34,836 bases of DNA from Chlamydomonas sphaeroides (GCA_001662425.1 BDDC01000842.1:1-34836), one strand, 5' to 3'; shown: positions 11,539-23,700, counted from the stretch's first letter. Made by a program: numbers and translations. Notes: generated from the letters alone by a model not told the origin.

Positions 11539-14115
11539 CTCATCGGCGGCTGCGTGTCCAAGGTGGGGCCGCCTGCTACGCCGCCCATCCTGCTGATGTG
11601 CACGCGTGTCGAAGTTCAGCAGCGAGGCGGGGCCGCTGCTGTCGTGAGGCGGCGGTCGCTTGGCATGCATGACCCGCCCCTGCGGTCGATGCGCCGATCG
11701 GCTGCATGAGCGGCCCTCCCCGCGAGGCGAGCATGGGAGGGACATTGCGGCCAGGCGCGCGTGCCGTTCCTGCTGCCCCACGGCCCGCTTCCGTGTCCAC
11801 GGTAGCCAAGAAGGCAGGACAAGCCGTCCTCCGGGCCCCACGCTTGCCGCGCATCCGGATGGTGCTGTCGCTGAGCAAGGTTGGGAAGCGACCGCGTGTT
11901 ACTGCCTTACGCTCCGCACCGCCTCACCCCCGCGGCCCGCAGGCGCTTCTGGCGGCTGCCATGAACAACTACTACACCGACCTGCCGCAGAGATTCAACC
12001 GCACCAATTGGATCGCCTGGTGGGTACGGGCGGAGTGTGCGGCCCTGACGCACGCTGCACGCGGCGTTTTGAAAAGCTATGCCACTCCCCCTCTGCTTGC
12101 GCCCGCTGGCCCTACTTCCCGCCCCCGCACGTCATGTCGTGTCATGCCGTGTTGGTTCGTGTCGTACCGGCGTCACATCTCGTCATGCCAGGGTAGTGGC
12201 GTGTCACATGCACCGGGCCCGGCCCCGCCCTTGCCGCCACCTCGCTCGCCCGGCCCCGGCCGCCCCAAACCCTACCTCGTGACCTGCCTTGTCGCGCCAT
12301 GCCTTGTCCCGTCCTGCGTCCAGGGTCGCACGCGAGAACCTCAACCTCGACGACTGCCCCTTTGCCAACCAGACGCGCGCGTCTCGGGCCTACCGGTGCG
12401 CAGGGAGGGGGTTGGTGGGGTCGGTTCTCAACTGCCCACGTCGCTCGCAGCCGCGGGCCCACCGGTGGGCCGTCATCCACCCACCACCACCACCTGCTCG
12501 TCGCCGCAGCCCCGGCGGCTCTCAGGGCACCCGCAGGCGGTCGCCGCCAACGCGAACCCCACCCTGCCGACCCTGCACTGCAACTCGTGTACCCTCGCCC
12601 TCCCTGCCCGCACGCACAGCGGCGCGTGCTCACAGGTGGGCAGCCCCAACATCACGGGCCTGCCCTGGCTGCCGCGCCCCTACCTGGGCTTCCAGGGCTT
12701 CGTGGACATGGCCGCGGTCAACACGTGCAAGGAGCGCGGCTGCGTAGTGTTCAACACCACCGCGGGCTTCATGGCCGTAGCGGTATGCGCCCAGTGATGT
12801 CATGAGTGTTGCAATTGCTGTATGACAAGGTTGTGCCCAGGGCCGTACTCTCGCGAGCGCAGCTACCCTAGCTAGTTATGTCTGCAACGCGCACAACGGC
12901 CGGCACCTACGTAGCCGCCGTGGAGGCGCGCCACGAAGGGGATGCGGTGCCCCGCAGCCGAGCCCTCGTGTGCTGGCGCCCCAGTGGCAGCCAGATGCGC
13001 CTGCACCGCACTGTCAACCCAAAGCTCACGGCACTGCTGCGCGCTGCCGCCTCGCCCGCTGTATGCAGGCCCGCCGGCCCGCCAACGAGACGGCTGACAT
13101 TATGACTTGCGAGTACAGCCGCGCGACCGCCAACGCCCTGCTGCTTGACCCCGTCAGGGACGGTGAGTGGGCGGCTGCCGAACATGTGCACCGTGTGCGA
13201 TACGGATCGATGACGGCATGTGTGAGCATCGTACATCTCCCCTGGATGCGATGCGGGGGCGCCGCTACTGCGGGCAAAGCTCGCACCCAACCAACATCCA
13301 GCACGCAGCATATGCTTTGGTGCGCATTGCGCGGCGGCCGGCAACGCGCCAGAGCTCTATCTCGCTCCCAGGCAAAGCAGGCGAAGAGAGCGAGGGCAGT
13401 GCGTCGCTGCCGTCTTGTCGTCTGCTGCGAGGGGTCCCTGCCGACTCCGCATCAGCGCATCTCGTGCGTGCCACTGCCGCGGCGCAGCAACGGCCGGCCC
13501 CCCGCACCCTTGACATATTCATGTTGTGAGCCGCATGGTGTATGTGCACATGATGCCGTACCTTGGCGGTGTATGCCTCCGCACGCACTCGAGCGTCGCA
13601 GCGCTCCATCCGTCGTCCCACTGTCCCACTGTCCCACTGTCCCATTGTCTCAACTCATCGTCGCCGCTCCGCGACACATCCGCCCCCGCCCACAGGCGCC
13701 TTGGTAAAGATTCTGACCCAGTGCGTCAGCCCGCAGAACCAGCCGTCCGAGGCGGGCTGCATGAGCGTGACGGTGATGGTCTAGATCCCCGTCAAGTATG
13801 AAACACAGCGTCGTGTGTGCGGGGGGCCTTGCGCATTCCGTGCGATGCGTGCCGCAGGCGCCATGGCAAGTAACGACAATTCCGAGCGCAGTCGCCCCGA
13901 GAACAGGCGAAATCAAGCCGGCTGCAAGTCCGTGACCGCGTGGATGTACACTCTAAACCCTGTTTATTGTTGGGGTGGCGGGATCGATGTATCGCTCGCG
14001 CTTATCCGTACCATTTGGGTCCCCAAACTTTGGCGTATCAAGGTCGCTCATCTGGTAGGAAGAATGAGGAGTCGCGGCGGCGCGTCGCACGGGCGTGCTT
14101 CGTCGCGCTACATAC

Positions 14116-14120
14116 TGTAA
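14116..14120 (+). promoter_or_regulatory. TGTAA poly(A) signal candidate downstream of copy A
   Basis: TGTAA 332 bases after copy A's stop codon. A second TGTAA lies at 14229-14233. Either fits the chlorophycean consensus. Confidence 0.45.
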
Positions 14121-14510
14121 CGGACACATACAGCTCGCTTTCGCAACAGAAGGAAGCCATGCAAAGTCCCGGATCTTGATTGCATGTATGAGCACGTATG
14201 AATTAAACAGTTCTGAAGGGTAGGTAGTTGTAACTGCTGCTCGCTGAAGGTAGGGTCTCGCTCGTCGCTCGGTCGGCGGTCCGCCTCGCGTCCTGTACGT
14301 GTGCTTACTTCATCGCCTACTTCGCCTCCTTCATCCCTACTGCTAGTCGACTGCCCCATGCTCGGCCCCTACATGCATGCCCTTTTACGGCGCCCGCCCG
14401 CCTCGCTCCTCCTAGCAGCTACCACTACCATAACCACTTTTGAACTTCTGCGCCACACGCGTTACGCAGTTGATAGCTATAGCTTTTTTGCAGTAAAACT
14501 TGAAGTAGTC
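14121..14510 (+). promoter_or_regulatory. Upstream region / promoter and 5' UTR of copy B
   Basis: About 390 bases between the first poly(A) signal of A and the ATG of B, with no coding bias. The start context is AGTCATGGC. A CTATAGC word near 14477 is the only TATA-like motif and is weak. Confidence 0.35.
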
Positions 14511-17500
14511 ATGGCACGGTCAGCAGGTCGTCGCGCTGCGCTTGTCGCTGTGGCTCTCGCGGTGCTTGCGGCGTCACCTCTCCTCACAGCTTCAACTCCA
14601 GTCGAGGCCACCGGTGGAGAGTTTGGTCGACATGGCCCGGGGCTCATCCAGTAAGTAAATAAGCAGCAGCAAGCGCATGCTGAGCCCATGTATATATGCC
14701 CCATACATGAGCAGCAAACGCAGTGCAGGCATGTAGATGCTTATTGCTACGCTGTATAGCGGGGCTGTGTCAATCTTGTGGCGGTTTCGCCGTTCTCTGC
14801 GCGATCCGGCTGCTGCTGTATGTCCGCATCCGCTGCTGGCCGCCGGCGTCGTCGGACTCCCACTCGACTCGTCGCTCTGGGACCGCGCCCCTCAGGATTG
14901 CTGATGCGTTCCGCGCGCATTACGGAGTGCAGCTGGCGACGCGCCGCTCCATGCAGCAGCAAGCCAGCAGCCTATTCCGCCGTCCGCCTCCTCGGTAAGC
15001 GCGCAACACAACGGCGCGCGCCTATCGCGCATATGCAAAGAACGAAGCCTCTTCTTGCCAAATAAGTTCGTCCATCCCGCCGCACTTTCCTGGCAACCTG
15101 GGGTGAGCCCACCCGCCCCTCCCACCTACCCGCGCCCGTAGGATAAATTGTCACGTCATTATCCTGTTTTCACCTGCGTGCGTACCCGCAGTCGCGCCCC
15201 CGCCCCCACATCCCAGCCTGGCTGCCTGCATTTCCCCAACACGGACTTCTACAACGCCACCAACGAGGCCGCGACGTGCATCAGCAACATCTACAGTGAG
15301 CCTCGAGCCTCGCTCCTAGCTATGTCTATTACGTCATCCTGCGCTGGTTGTGGCCGCTTGTCCGCGCGTGCGGATGCGCGCCAGCTCCTGCCCCGCCGGC
15401 CATGCCGCTGTTGTACAACGGTCATAACAACCTCTGGCCGGAGGATGTACGTTTTACTGCGTCGCTGGCGTGATACAACAGCCGCACGGGTCAGCTCGAG
15501 TGCACCTTCCTGAACCCAGCGCCATCCTCCGAACCTCACAACCCCCCGCCCTGCCCCTCACGCCACTACTACCACCCTGCGCGCAGGCATGGCCAGGTGC
15601 GTGCGGGCGGCATGACAGCCGCCGGTGTGGCGGCTGCACGTACGGCACCCCCCCACACACACAAGCCGCGCGCGCGGGCTTACGTATTTCTTCCTCCTCT
15701 TGTTCTGGTCCCCTGGCTCGTGCCATGCTAGCTACGCGCCTGCCCCTGCGCTGCCCGACCCACGCGCCCTGCTCGCTGGGCCGGATGCGCGCAACACGCA
15801 GTCCACCGCCCTTCTGGCCCTGGCCCTGGCGCCGGTGCTTGATCGAGCAAGCAAGCGAGCGAGCGAGCGGGGTCCCGCTTGCATCGCCGCGCGCAGGCTG
15901 GAGAGCACCATCGGCAAGACGGGCAGTGTCGTGGCTAGGTGCGTGCCTACCTGCTGGCGCAGATAGAGTCGAAGCGGCGGGGCCCCTCCGCGCACGCACG
16001 CACACCTCCGCGCAGTGCCCGGCCGCGCAGCTAGCTGCATGCCGTTGGTGCTGCCGCCTGCGCCTGCGCCTGCGCCTGCGCCTGCGCCTGCGAATAGCAA
16101 AGCGACCCTTTCGAGGCGAATTCAGCGGCGCCCGGTGAAGATGTCTGCATTTCCACCCACCCTGCGCCTGCTCCTGCGCCTGCGCCTGCGCCTGCGCCTG
16201 CGCCTGCGCCTGCGCCTGCGCCTGCGCCTGCGCCTGCGCCTGCGCCATCCGCACTACCTGCGTGCCTACCTGCCGATTTGTTTAGTTTATTCGTTGGCCG
16301 CCTCAGGGCCTTCATCCGGGACGCCGTCACCACGATCACTTGCTTTAGTTATGACACATCGACGCCCGAGGGCATCGCCGGTGCGTGAGCCCACACAACA
16401 CTTGTCATCCGGTCGATGGCGTCGATCGGTGCTAGCGAACGTATCCGGCTGCTGCTGCGAATAGCGCCGCCTCGCTCGTCACGTCATGTACGGCACACGC
16501 CTCGCAGCACACGCCAGGCCTGCACACGCTGCCCCGTCACACCAACACGCCCGACCCACCGCCACCTCTGCTCGCTTGCCCGCGCTGTTCGTTGAATGCA
16601 GCCTGCCGCGCCGACCGCGAGAACCGGTGCAGCGTAAGTAGTGTACGGCCGAGGCCAGGAGGTTGCCCAACCTCGCTCGTATCTTCGTCGATAGCAATTG
16701 TAGGATTGGCCCCGCGCGCGTTGAGGGCGCTGCACGTGCCTTGCTGCTGCGGCCGCCGCGCCCTGATCGCACCGCACGGCCGCAACCCGCCATCGAATTA
16801 AACGTGCGAGGCCCGGAGCCTGTTGGATGCAAGCCAGCGCCGGTGCGCTGACCCGGATGTCACTGCGTCGTGTCCGCAGATGAGCCAGGGTCGCTGCGGC
16901 AATGACGTGTTCAACTGGGTCATCTCGAACGAGGCGGCTTGTCCCGGTGGGCGCGGGCGGGCCGCAGCCGGGCTGCACTTCTGTAATCGTCATGTACTGT
17001 GTACTTCTTTACACTACACTACTGATATATCCACGCGCAATCAAGTACAGAGAATTTCATATATGGTGACGACGCAGCCATACTGCGTGCGTGTTTCATT
17101 AAGTCCCCAGTACCGAAATGGGTAGAAATACTCAATTTCAGTATTCAGAAGCACTGGCGGCAGGCTGTGCTGCTGCTGCAGCGAGGCAGCCGTTTTGCCT
17201 TGTGCAAGGCACCGCGCCAGGCAACGAGGCATCTCGGCAACCAATAACCCGCCGCAGCACGCGCCCGACCTGGCAGCCCCCGCCGCCACACACCACCGCG
17301 CCCCGCAAAGCAGTTCGTCCGCCACGCACGGCCCGCCTCCCATGCTGAGCTCCCCTCCTCGACTTGAGCGCAGGCCTGCCCCTCACGATTGCCAACAAGT
17401 GCTTCTCTTTGTTTAAGGACGAGTGCACTGGCGACTGCGAGTGGTGAGTGCGGCGTTACCGTGCGTGTCGGGCCCTTTCTTTCTTGGGCCCATGCATGTG

Positions 17501-19831
17501 GGTCATTTCGTACTTGCCAGCACACGCGCAAGCAGCAGGACATGTGCACCAATGCATGCACGTCGGTGAGCGCGGTAGGCTGACGCCCGCACCCCACGTC
17601 TGGCCTCCACCCAGGTCTGATGTCTGGATCTACGTGGGTGCCTGGGGCCCGGGTCCTCAGGGACCGAGGGGCCAGGGACGGCGGGAGCGGGGGAATGCGG
17701 GCTGCGCTTGCCCTCGCCGCCTCAGCGCGGCAGTGGCGAGTGGTCAGATACTGTAGATTTTGGCTCCAGATAGAGCCGGCAGCTAAGAAGACGGGCAGAC
17801 AGGATGCGCGGCTAACTAGCTACTTACTCGTCATTCATGTCGCCCTTCGCGCGGCTGCTGCCCCGCCACCCCCACTCCGCAGGGCACCCCCGAGCGCATG
17901 GCGGCCCAGCTGCCCATGGACATCGCCATGAACGGCGGGCCCCCCCTCATCGGCGGCTGCGTGTCCAAGGCAGGTCGCTGGGTGTGGATGCCGGGACAGC
18001 CAGCTGTACGGCATGCCCCGCCCGACTGCTGGATGCGCCCGGCCTGACATGTCGTACACATGCGCCGTACACATGCACATGCCGCGCACGCACGGGGCCA
18101 GACCGCGCCCTTGTGTCGTTTCCCGCAGCCGCAGCAGCCGCTGCATGCTCCGCCGCCCTACCTTGTGCCCCCGCGCTGCATGCCGCATCCTGCCCCCGCC
18201 AAAACAAAGCGGCGGCACGAATCGTTGTGTCTTGCTCGGGAAGCGCCTCCTCGTCTCGGCCTCCCCCCCTGGTCTTGATGGCTTTCCATCCAACCCCTGC
18301 CCTCGCCCCGCCCGCAGGAGGTTCTGGCAATCGCCATGAACAACTACGGCACCGACCTGCCGCAGAGCTTCAACCGCGCCAACTTCAACTCCTGGTGCGT
18401 ACGGGTACGGGCACGGGGCACGGGGCTGGATGGCGCCGGCAGCCGCCCCCCCCCCCTTTACGTGAAAGGAGCAGGAGGCAGCGCAGTGCGCGCTGCGCTG
18501 CCGGCCTTGCTGTCGTCACCGACACGCCTTCGTCTGGATCCTCCGTCTCCTCGAGAGCTTGACCAGCCACCCTGGCACGCCAGGGCACGCCTCGTCGATG
18601 CCGCCTTGCTCACTGTCCGTCGGTGGCACACTGTATCCGTATTTCCGTAATCCGTACCGACCATCCCTAGTCGGTGCGACCCTGCTGCCACCTCGCTCGC
18701 CCGCCCCCGGCCGCCCCAAACCCTCGTGACCTGCCTTGTCGCGCCATGCCTTGTCCCGTCCTGCGTCCAGGACCGCACGCGAGAACCTCAACCTCGGCGA
18801 CTGCCCCTTTGCCAACCAGACGCGCGCGTCTCGGGCCTACCGGTGCGCAGGGAGGGGGTGGTCAGGGCCTCAACTGCCCTCCTCGCTCGCCACCTTGGGC
18901 CCACCGGTGCGCGGGGAGGGGTTCGTAAAGGTGTCGGCTGCCCTCCTCGCCGCCTCGGCCTCGCACCCTGAGGCAGCCACGCAGCCCCGGCTTGGGGCCG
19001 TGCTAGGTCGCTGGGACCTAGCAGCCCGCGGCCCCAGCAATTCCTCACCCTGCCACCACCCTCACCCCAACCCTGCCTGTTGTCCCCCATGCCCGCACCA
19101 CAGCGCCTCGTGCACACAGGTGGGCAGCCCCAACATCACGGGCCTTCCCTGGCTGCCGCGCCCCTACCTGGGCTTCCAGGGCTTCGTGGACATGGCCGCG
19201 GTCAACACGTGCAAGGAGCGCGGCTGCGTAGTGTTCAACACCACGGCGGGGTTCATGGCCGTAGCGGTACGCCAGGGGCAGGGCTGCAGCGGGGCGGCGC
19301 CGGCCGGCCGACAAGGCCCACGCCCGCTGCGATGCCAGAAGATATCTCCTCGCTGCGACTTCCATGATGACTTCGCCTCGCAGAACCGCCGGCCCGCTAA
19401 CGAGACGGCCGACACCGTGACGTGCGAGTTCAGCCGCGCGACCGCCACCGCCATGCTGCTGGACCGCATGAGGGACGGTGAGCGCCGGCTTTATGCTCTG
19501 CCTCGGCGCATCGCACGGGCCGTCACGGGCAGCCTGACCCACAGCCGGCGATGTCCAGATTACGTGCATAGGGGTTGGGCGCCATTGTACGCGTGCATTG
19601 CACAGGAGTTGTGGTCACTTACATGCACAGTTCAGCCGTTCGTTCCGGACAGCCCGCGCGCACCCGTGGCGTGCTGTGCTGCGTGTGGGGTTCTGTTCTA
19701 CTTGACACTTGGACACCCTGCCTCGGGCCCCCGCCACCGCAGGCGGCGTGTACACGATGATGGTCGAGTGCGCCCGCACCGAGAACCAGCAGTCGGCTGC
19801 CGGCTGCAAGGCCGTGAGCGTGATGGCCTAA
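14511..19831 (+). CDS. Copy B: secreted 18-cysteine protein, 15 exons (unassigned family)
   Basis: Exons 14511-14650, 15192-15295, 15587-15596, 15897-15938, 16307-16380, 16602-16633, 16880-16946, 17374-17443, 17615-17633, 17883-17969, 18318-18394, 18771-18842, 19104-19266, 19384-19477 and 19743-19831 total 1,140 nt, in frame throughout: 379 aa. The N-terminus (MARSAGRR, then ALVAVALAVLAASPLL) is a clear signal peptide. The mature part has 18 cysteines, an even number that fits disulfide pairing, and five N-glycosylation sequons (NAT, NQT, NIT, NTT, NET). There is no transmembrane tail or repeat domain, so it is probably soluble in the extracellular matrix or a vacuole. Marker segments: FIRDAVTT, STPEGIA, CGNDVFNWV, KDECTGDCEW, LPWLPRPYLGFQGFVD. 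Every splice is GT-AG except one GC-AG (17970). No named family is recognised. The gene structure is well supported by the parallel copy A. Confidence 0.85.
15587..15596 (+). other. 10-nt micro-exon of copy B
   Basis: GCATGGCCAG lies between GCGCAG and GTGCGT. The preceding exon ends in phase 1 (TAC A) and the next begins with G CTG, so only inclusion of these 10 bases restores the frame (S-M-A-R-L). The homologous 10 bases in copy A (8625-8634) differ only at the first position. Confidence 0.75.
16055..16246 (+). repeat. CGCCTG hexanucleotide arrays in copy B intron 4
   Basis: Two near-perfect CGCCTG arrays, 16055-16092 (about 6 units) and 16161-16246 (about 14 units), separated by roughly 70 unique bases. 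They translate as Arg-Leu, Gly-Ala or Gln-Ala runs in the various frames, which explains the long ORFs there. They lie wholly within the intron 15939-16306, which copy A lacks in this form. Confidence 0.9.
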
Positions 19832-20043
19832 GATAGGCCGCCGGCTGGGATCCGTCCACTGCTGTGCTGCGGCGTGTGGAAACGGGTGTGCAGGCGGCAA
19901 GTACGCAGGGGTATCGCCGCGCCCTCCGCGGCTGCAATGCCGCCGCACCGGCCTTGGCGCCACAGGAGGCGGCGAGGGCACGTAAGAAAAGAACGAAGTC
20001 AATAACCTGAAACCTGCAATCGTGTTGTGGCGCCTGCTGCCTT

Positions 20044-20048
20044 TGTAA
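20044..20048 (+). promoter_or_regulatory. TGTAA poly(A) signal of copy B
   Basis: TGTAA 213 bases after the TAA stop of copy B, at a usual spacing for this group. It faces the DUS2 signal at 20572-20576 in a convergent arrangement. Confidence 0.6.
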
Positions 20049-20571
20049 CCTGGCCACACAACACGGGTACACGGCTCGGCTGCCGGCTAATGTACAACGG
20101 AGAGCAGCCGCACGGTGCGCACTGGGCCACGTGGGCCTGACAGGTGACAGCTGCAGGCCGCGCTAGCGGTCACCGCAGCATCCGGTTCACCAGCAGCCCC
20201 TGGCCTGACGCACGACCACAGCTGCATACATGCCCCAGGCCGCCGTAGCGCCAGCGCCTGGACAGGCGCTGCTGGATTTCGTATATCGTAGCCCCATTCT
20301 CACACGCGTTCGCCTTTCGTCTCAAACGTCATTCGTTCTCCAAGGGTTAATCCGTGCGTGCCGCATTGGGAAGAGGAGCGTAGCCCCGGTCCGTCCTCCG
20401 CACCGCTCGCTGACCTTCCCCTGATGTCAGGCTCTCAGCACCGCCCAGTGCGCGCTCATTGACCTACTAGATAGAATCAGCTCACAGCCGACCCGCCGTC
20501 ACGGGACGATTCGCCGCAACGAACGCACACGCTCTCCGGCCACCCGCTCCAGCCCCCTGCCTTACACGGCA
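20049..20571. other. Convergent intergenic spacer between copy B and DUS2
   Basis: About 520 bases between two facing poly(A) signals, with no coding bias, RNA gene or repeat seen. Confidence 0.5.
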
Positions 20572-20576
20572 GGCGG
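20572..20576 (-). promoter_or_regulatory. TGTAA poly(A) signal of DUS2
   Basis: TTACA on the plus strand, that is TGTAA in the transcript, about 210 bases after the DUS2 stop at 20786. Confidence 0.6.
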
Positions 20577-20785
20577 GGGTCTGCTGTATGGATTGCTGCC
20601 GGGTCGCCGCCTGGCTACGTCCGCAGCTACCAGACTGCCGACACAGCGTCACAAGCCGGCGGACTCGTCGCCGACAGAGGCATGGGCTTCGTGGAGCTAT
20701 GCAGCCCTGGGGCGAACCACGGACGCGGGACAGCAGGGTCCTCCAACCCGCCTGCCTCCACCACCGCAACGCAGCAGCGAGGGCC

Positions 20786-23700
20786 TCATGCGGTCCCGCC
20801 TGTGCTGCCATCGGCGCCGCCGCTCTTCTCGGTCCGCGCCACCTGCGCGCGCGCCGCGCCATCCACCGCCCCGCCGTCCGCCGCCGCCTCGTCCCCCGCG
20901 TCGCCCTCTGGCCGCTTGCGCTTCAGCGATGCCGCCTCGCCGCCGCCCCCCTCGCCAGCGGCAGCCGGCACGGCCCCTTCATCCCCGCAAGCCGGCTCTG
21001 CCGCTTGCGTCGCAGCTTCAGACCCCGGCCCCACGCCAGCCGCCGTGGGCCCTGGCTCCGCGCCTCGCCGCTCCGCGACCACCTGCGCCTCCGCCACCGG
21101 GGCCTCCGGTGCGGCCACCGACGCGGCCGCTTCCCGAGCTGCCGGCGCAGGCTGCTGCTGCTCATCGACGCCCCGCCCGCCGCCTCGCCCGCCGCCGCCC
21201 TTCTGCTTGGGCTGCTTGGGCTTCTTGCCGGGGCCCCCGCCAGCCGCCTGCCGGGCTCCGATGCCGGCGGCCGCCATGCTCGCCAGTGCGGCCTCCTCGC
21301 CGAGGTCCTGCGGCGGGGCGCGCGTTGACGGCTGTCAAACAAGCCCCAGAGCGCTGTCCAGCGTCCTTCGCAGCGGACGCCTACATGCTCCCGGTACGCG
21401 GCGTGGCGAGGCACACAGCGACAGCCCCGACCCGGGCTCGCCGCTCGCGCACACATGGCTCCGCGGCGTCGCAGGCTCCTGCCGCCGCACCCACACCGCG
21501 GTCAGGAGGGCCTCGCACTGCGGCTGCAGCCCCAACCCAAGCTGGGCCACAGCCACAGCCGGCGCGCCGCCCACCCACGCCGCGCCGCACGCACCTCGCA
21601 GGGCGGATCTCGGCGCAGCCCCAGCAGCGCACACAGGGCGTCGTAGTCCTTGGCCCGCGTGACGGCGGTGTTGGCCTCGTGGCCCACCAGCGCCCGGGCG
21701 CCGCCGCGGCGGCCCGCGAACGCCACAGGCGCGTCCACCATCTCCTGCGGCCGCACGGCGGGGTGCGGTGGAGCAGTGGGGGGCTGCTGACCGGCTGCTG
21801 CTTATGAGCAGTATCAGCGGCCGCTACCGAAATGCCGCAGGCACACCCGCCCTCGACATCCTCCGGCCAGGCGGACGGACGTGGGCAAGGCCGGAGGGCA
21901 GCGGAGCTATGGTGAGCGAGGCTGCTGCCGACAGGCCACGCGGCCAGCGCCGGGGTGCATGCTGCTGGGCACCCACAATCCATGATGACAGCCGGACGGC
22001 GGATGACGGCGCCACACTGCATGGCGGCAGCGCTGCCGTCAAGCGGGCCCGCCACGGGCGCCAAGCTGCGGCAAAGCCGGGCGCGCCGTACCTTGAGGCA
22101 ATACTTGGTGTTTTGCACGTGGTTGTCGTACTTGACGGCGAACCGCAAGTACTCCTGCTGCACGACCTCCAGCGGTAGAAAACCTGCCGTTGCGGCGTTG
22201 CATTGGGTGCGAGGCGGGCCGTGCTTCAGAGCACTGCACGCAGCCCCCCCGGAGGGGAACGAGCAGCGCCGCGCCCTCCACGCCCGGCGTTGCTGCGGCA
22301 GAGTTCGGGCCAGCACCCTTTGGACGCCCGCCGCCCGCCGACGTTTGCAATCACCGGGGACAGGTTCTTCCGGGACAGGCTCTATGCCGGACACGTCCGC
22401 ACCCGACATCTAGACAACGAACTACCGGGCTGCTTCCACCCAGGGCCCGGACCCAGCTCACCCTGCGGCCGGAACACAGAGGCGTTCCACATGGCCCCGC
22501 GCGCGAACATGGCGGCCGCGCAGCCCGTCTCGCTGCGCACTCGCTGAGCGTCCTCGTAGCTCATGACGTCGCCGTTGGCGATGACCGGCAGCCCCCCCAG
22601 CGCGTCCACCACCTGGCCAGGCAGGGGACGCCAGGTCGCGCCTGCTCGCGGCTGCTCGCGGCGCGCTGCCATCCAGGACACCGCGCAACACACAACCCCG
22701 TCATCATGTGCATTCCTCATCATCGCCCAGGCAGGGGCGCTCCCACCCACTGCCTTCCCTCAGGCCCAGGCCACAACCCGTCCGACGCCCTCAAGCCCGC
22801 TGCGCCGATCGCTGGCCCACCGGCCTTCTGGCGCCCCCCCACACACACCTGGCGGATGGGCTCCCAGCTGGCTGGCTCCCGTGGCCGCTGCGCCGTGGTG
22901 CGGCCGTGCACGGCCAGCGCCACGATGCCGCATGCCGCCAGCCGCCGGGCTAGCTCCACGGTGTCGCGGGGGTCGTCTGGCAGAGGGAGGGGCGATGAGG
23001 CAGTGGAGGAGGGGGCGTGGGGAGCATGGGAAGGGAGGGAGGGAGCGGGAGAGGGCCAGTGCACGGTGGGGGCGTCGCGCGTTCCCGGGGCCTCGAGCCA
23101 AGCTGATGCTGTGGCGTGCCGTGGCGGTGGCGGCGGGGTGGCGGCGCCTCACCGAGCAGGCGGATCTTGCAGCTGACGGGTATCGTCAGGTTGCGCTTGA
23201 GGGACTTAAGGATATCCTGTGGTTGGTGCCATGAGCCGATACAGCGACAGCGGGGTTAGCGCTGAGCCCCAGGTTGGCGTGACCGGTCGGTCGCCCACAT
23301 CACCCGAGCCTCGACTTAGCGATTTGCCCGACTCCGTGTGCCACCCACGGCTTCCTGCCTCGCCCCTGATCCAGTTCCGTGCCCCGCGACCACAGACACG
23401 GCCAAAGGCCGCAAACGTTCCCGCTCCGTGACCTCACGCCACGTGCCACCGCACTACCCTGCCCTTCCCCATCCCCACGCCCTACCTCCGCCACCTCGGG
23501 CTTCCTCAGCAGCGCCGCGCCCATGCCGCCCTGCAGCGAGAAGGCCTTTGGGCAGCCCATGTTGACGTCCACACAGCCCACGTCGGCGGCCACCACGCTG
23601 GCGGCGGCCACGGCCGTGGCGGCGTCGGCCGTGCCTAGCTGGAAGACCTGCGGTGGTGGGCGTAGGGCGGGAGGTATGGGAGGGGCGGGGCGGGGTGAGC

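Larger units (their letters stand above)
8382..13784 (+). pseudogene. Copy A: decayed tandem paralogue of secreted Cys-rich protein
   Basis: Fourteen exons homologous to exons 2-15 of copy B: 8382-8485, 8625-8634, 9109-9150, 9487-9560, 9901-9932, 10152-10218, 10462-10531, 10761-10779, 11467-11562, 11943-12019, 12324-12395, 12620-12782, 13069-13162, 13696-13784. Thirteen match B exactly in length; the ninth contains the 10-N gap. Seventeen of the 18 cysteines are kept. Lesions: no signal-peptide exon upstream; TGA at 8413-8415 where B has the first cysteine TGC; and the acceptor before the 10-nt exon reads AC instead of AG (8623-8624), so skipping it would shift frame. An ATG follows the TGA directly, so a leaderless N-terminally shortened product is conceivable, but the splice lesion would still have to be bypassed. 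A sequence error is possible but would have to occur more than once. Confidence 0.75.

Noticed and set aside
16031..16339. ORFs with Arg-Leu, Gly-Ala and Gln-Ala repeats on both strands
   Set aside because: All arise from the CGCCTG microsatellite inside an intron of copy B.
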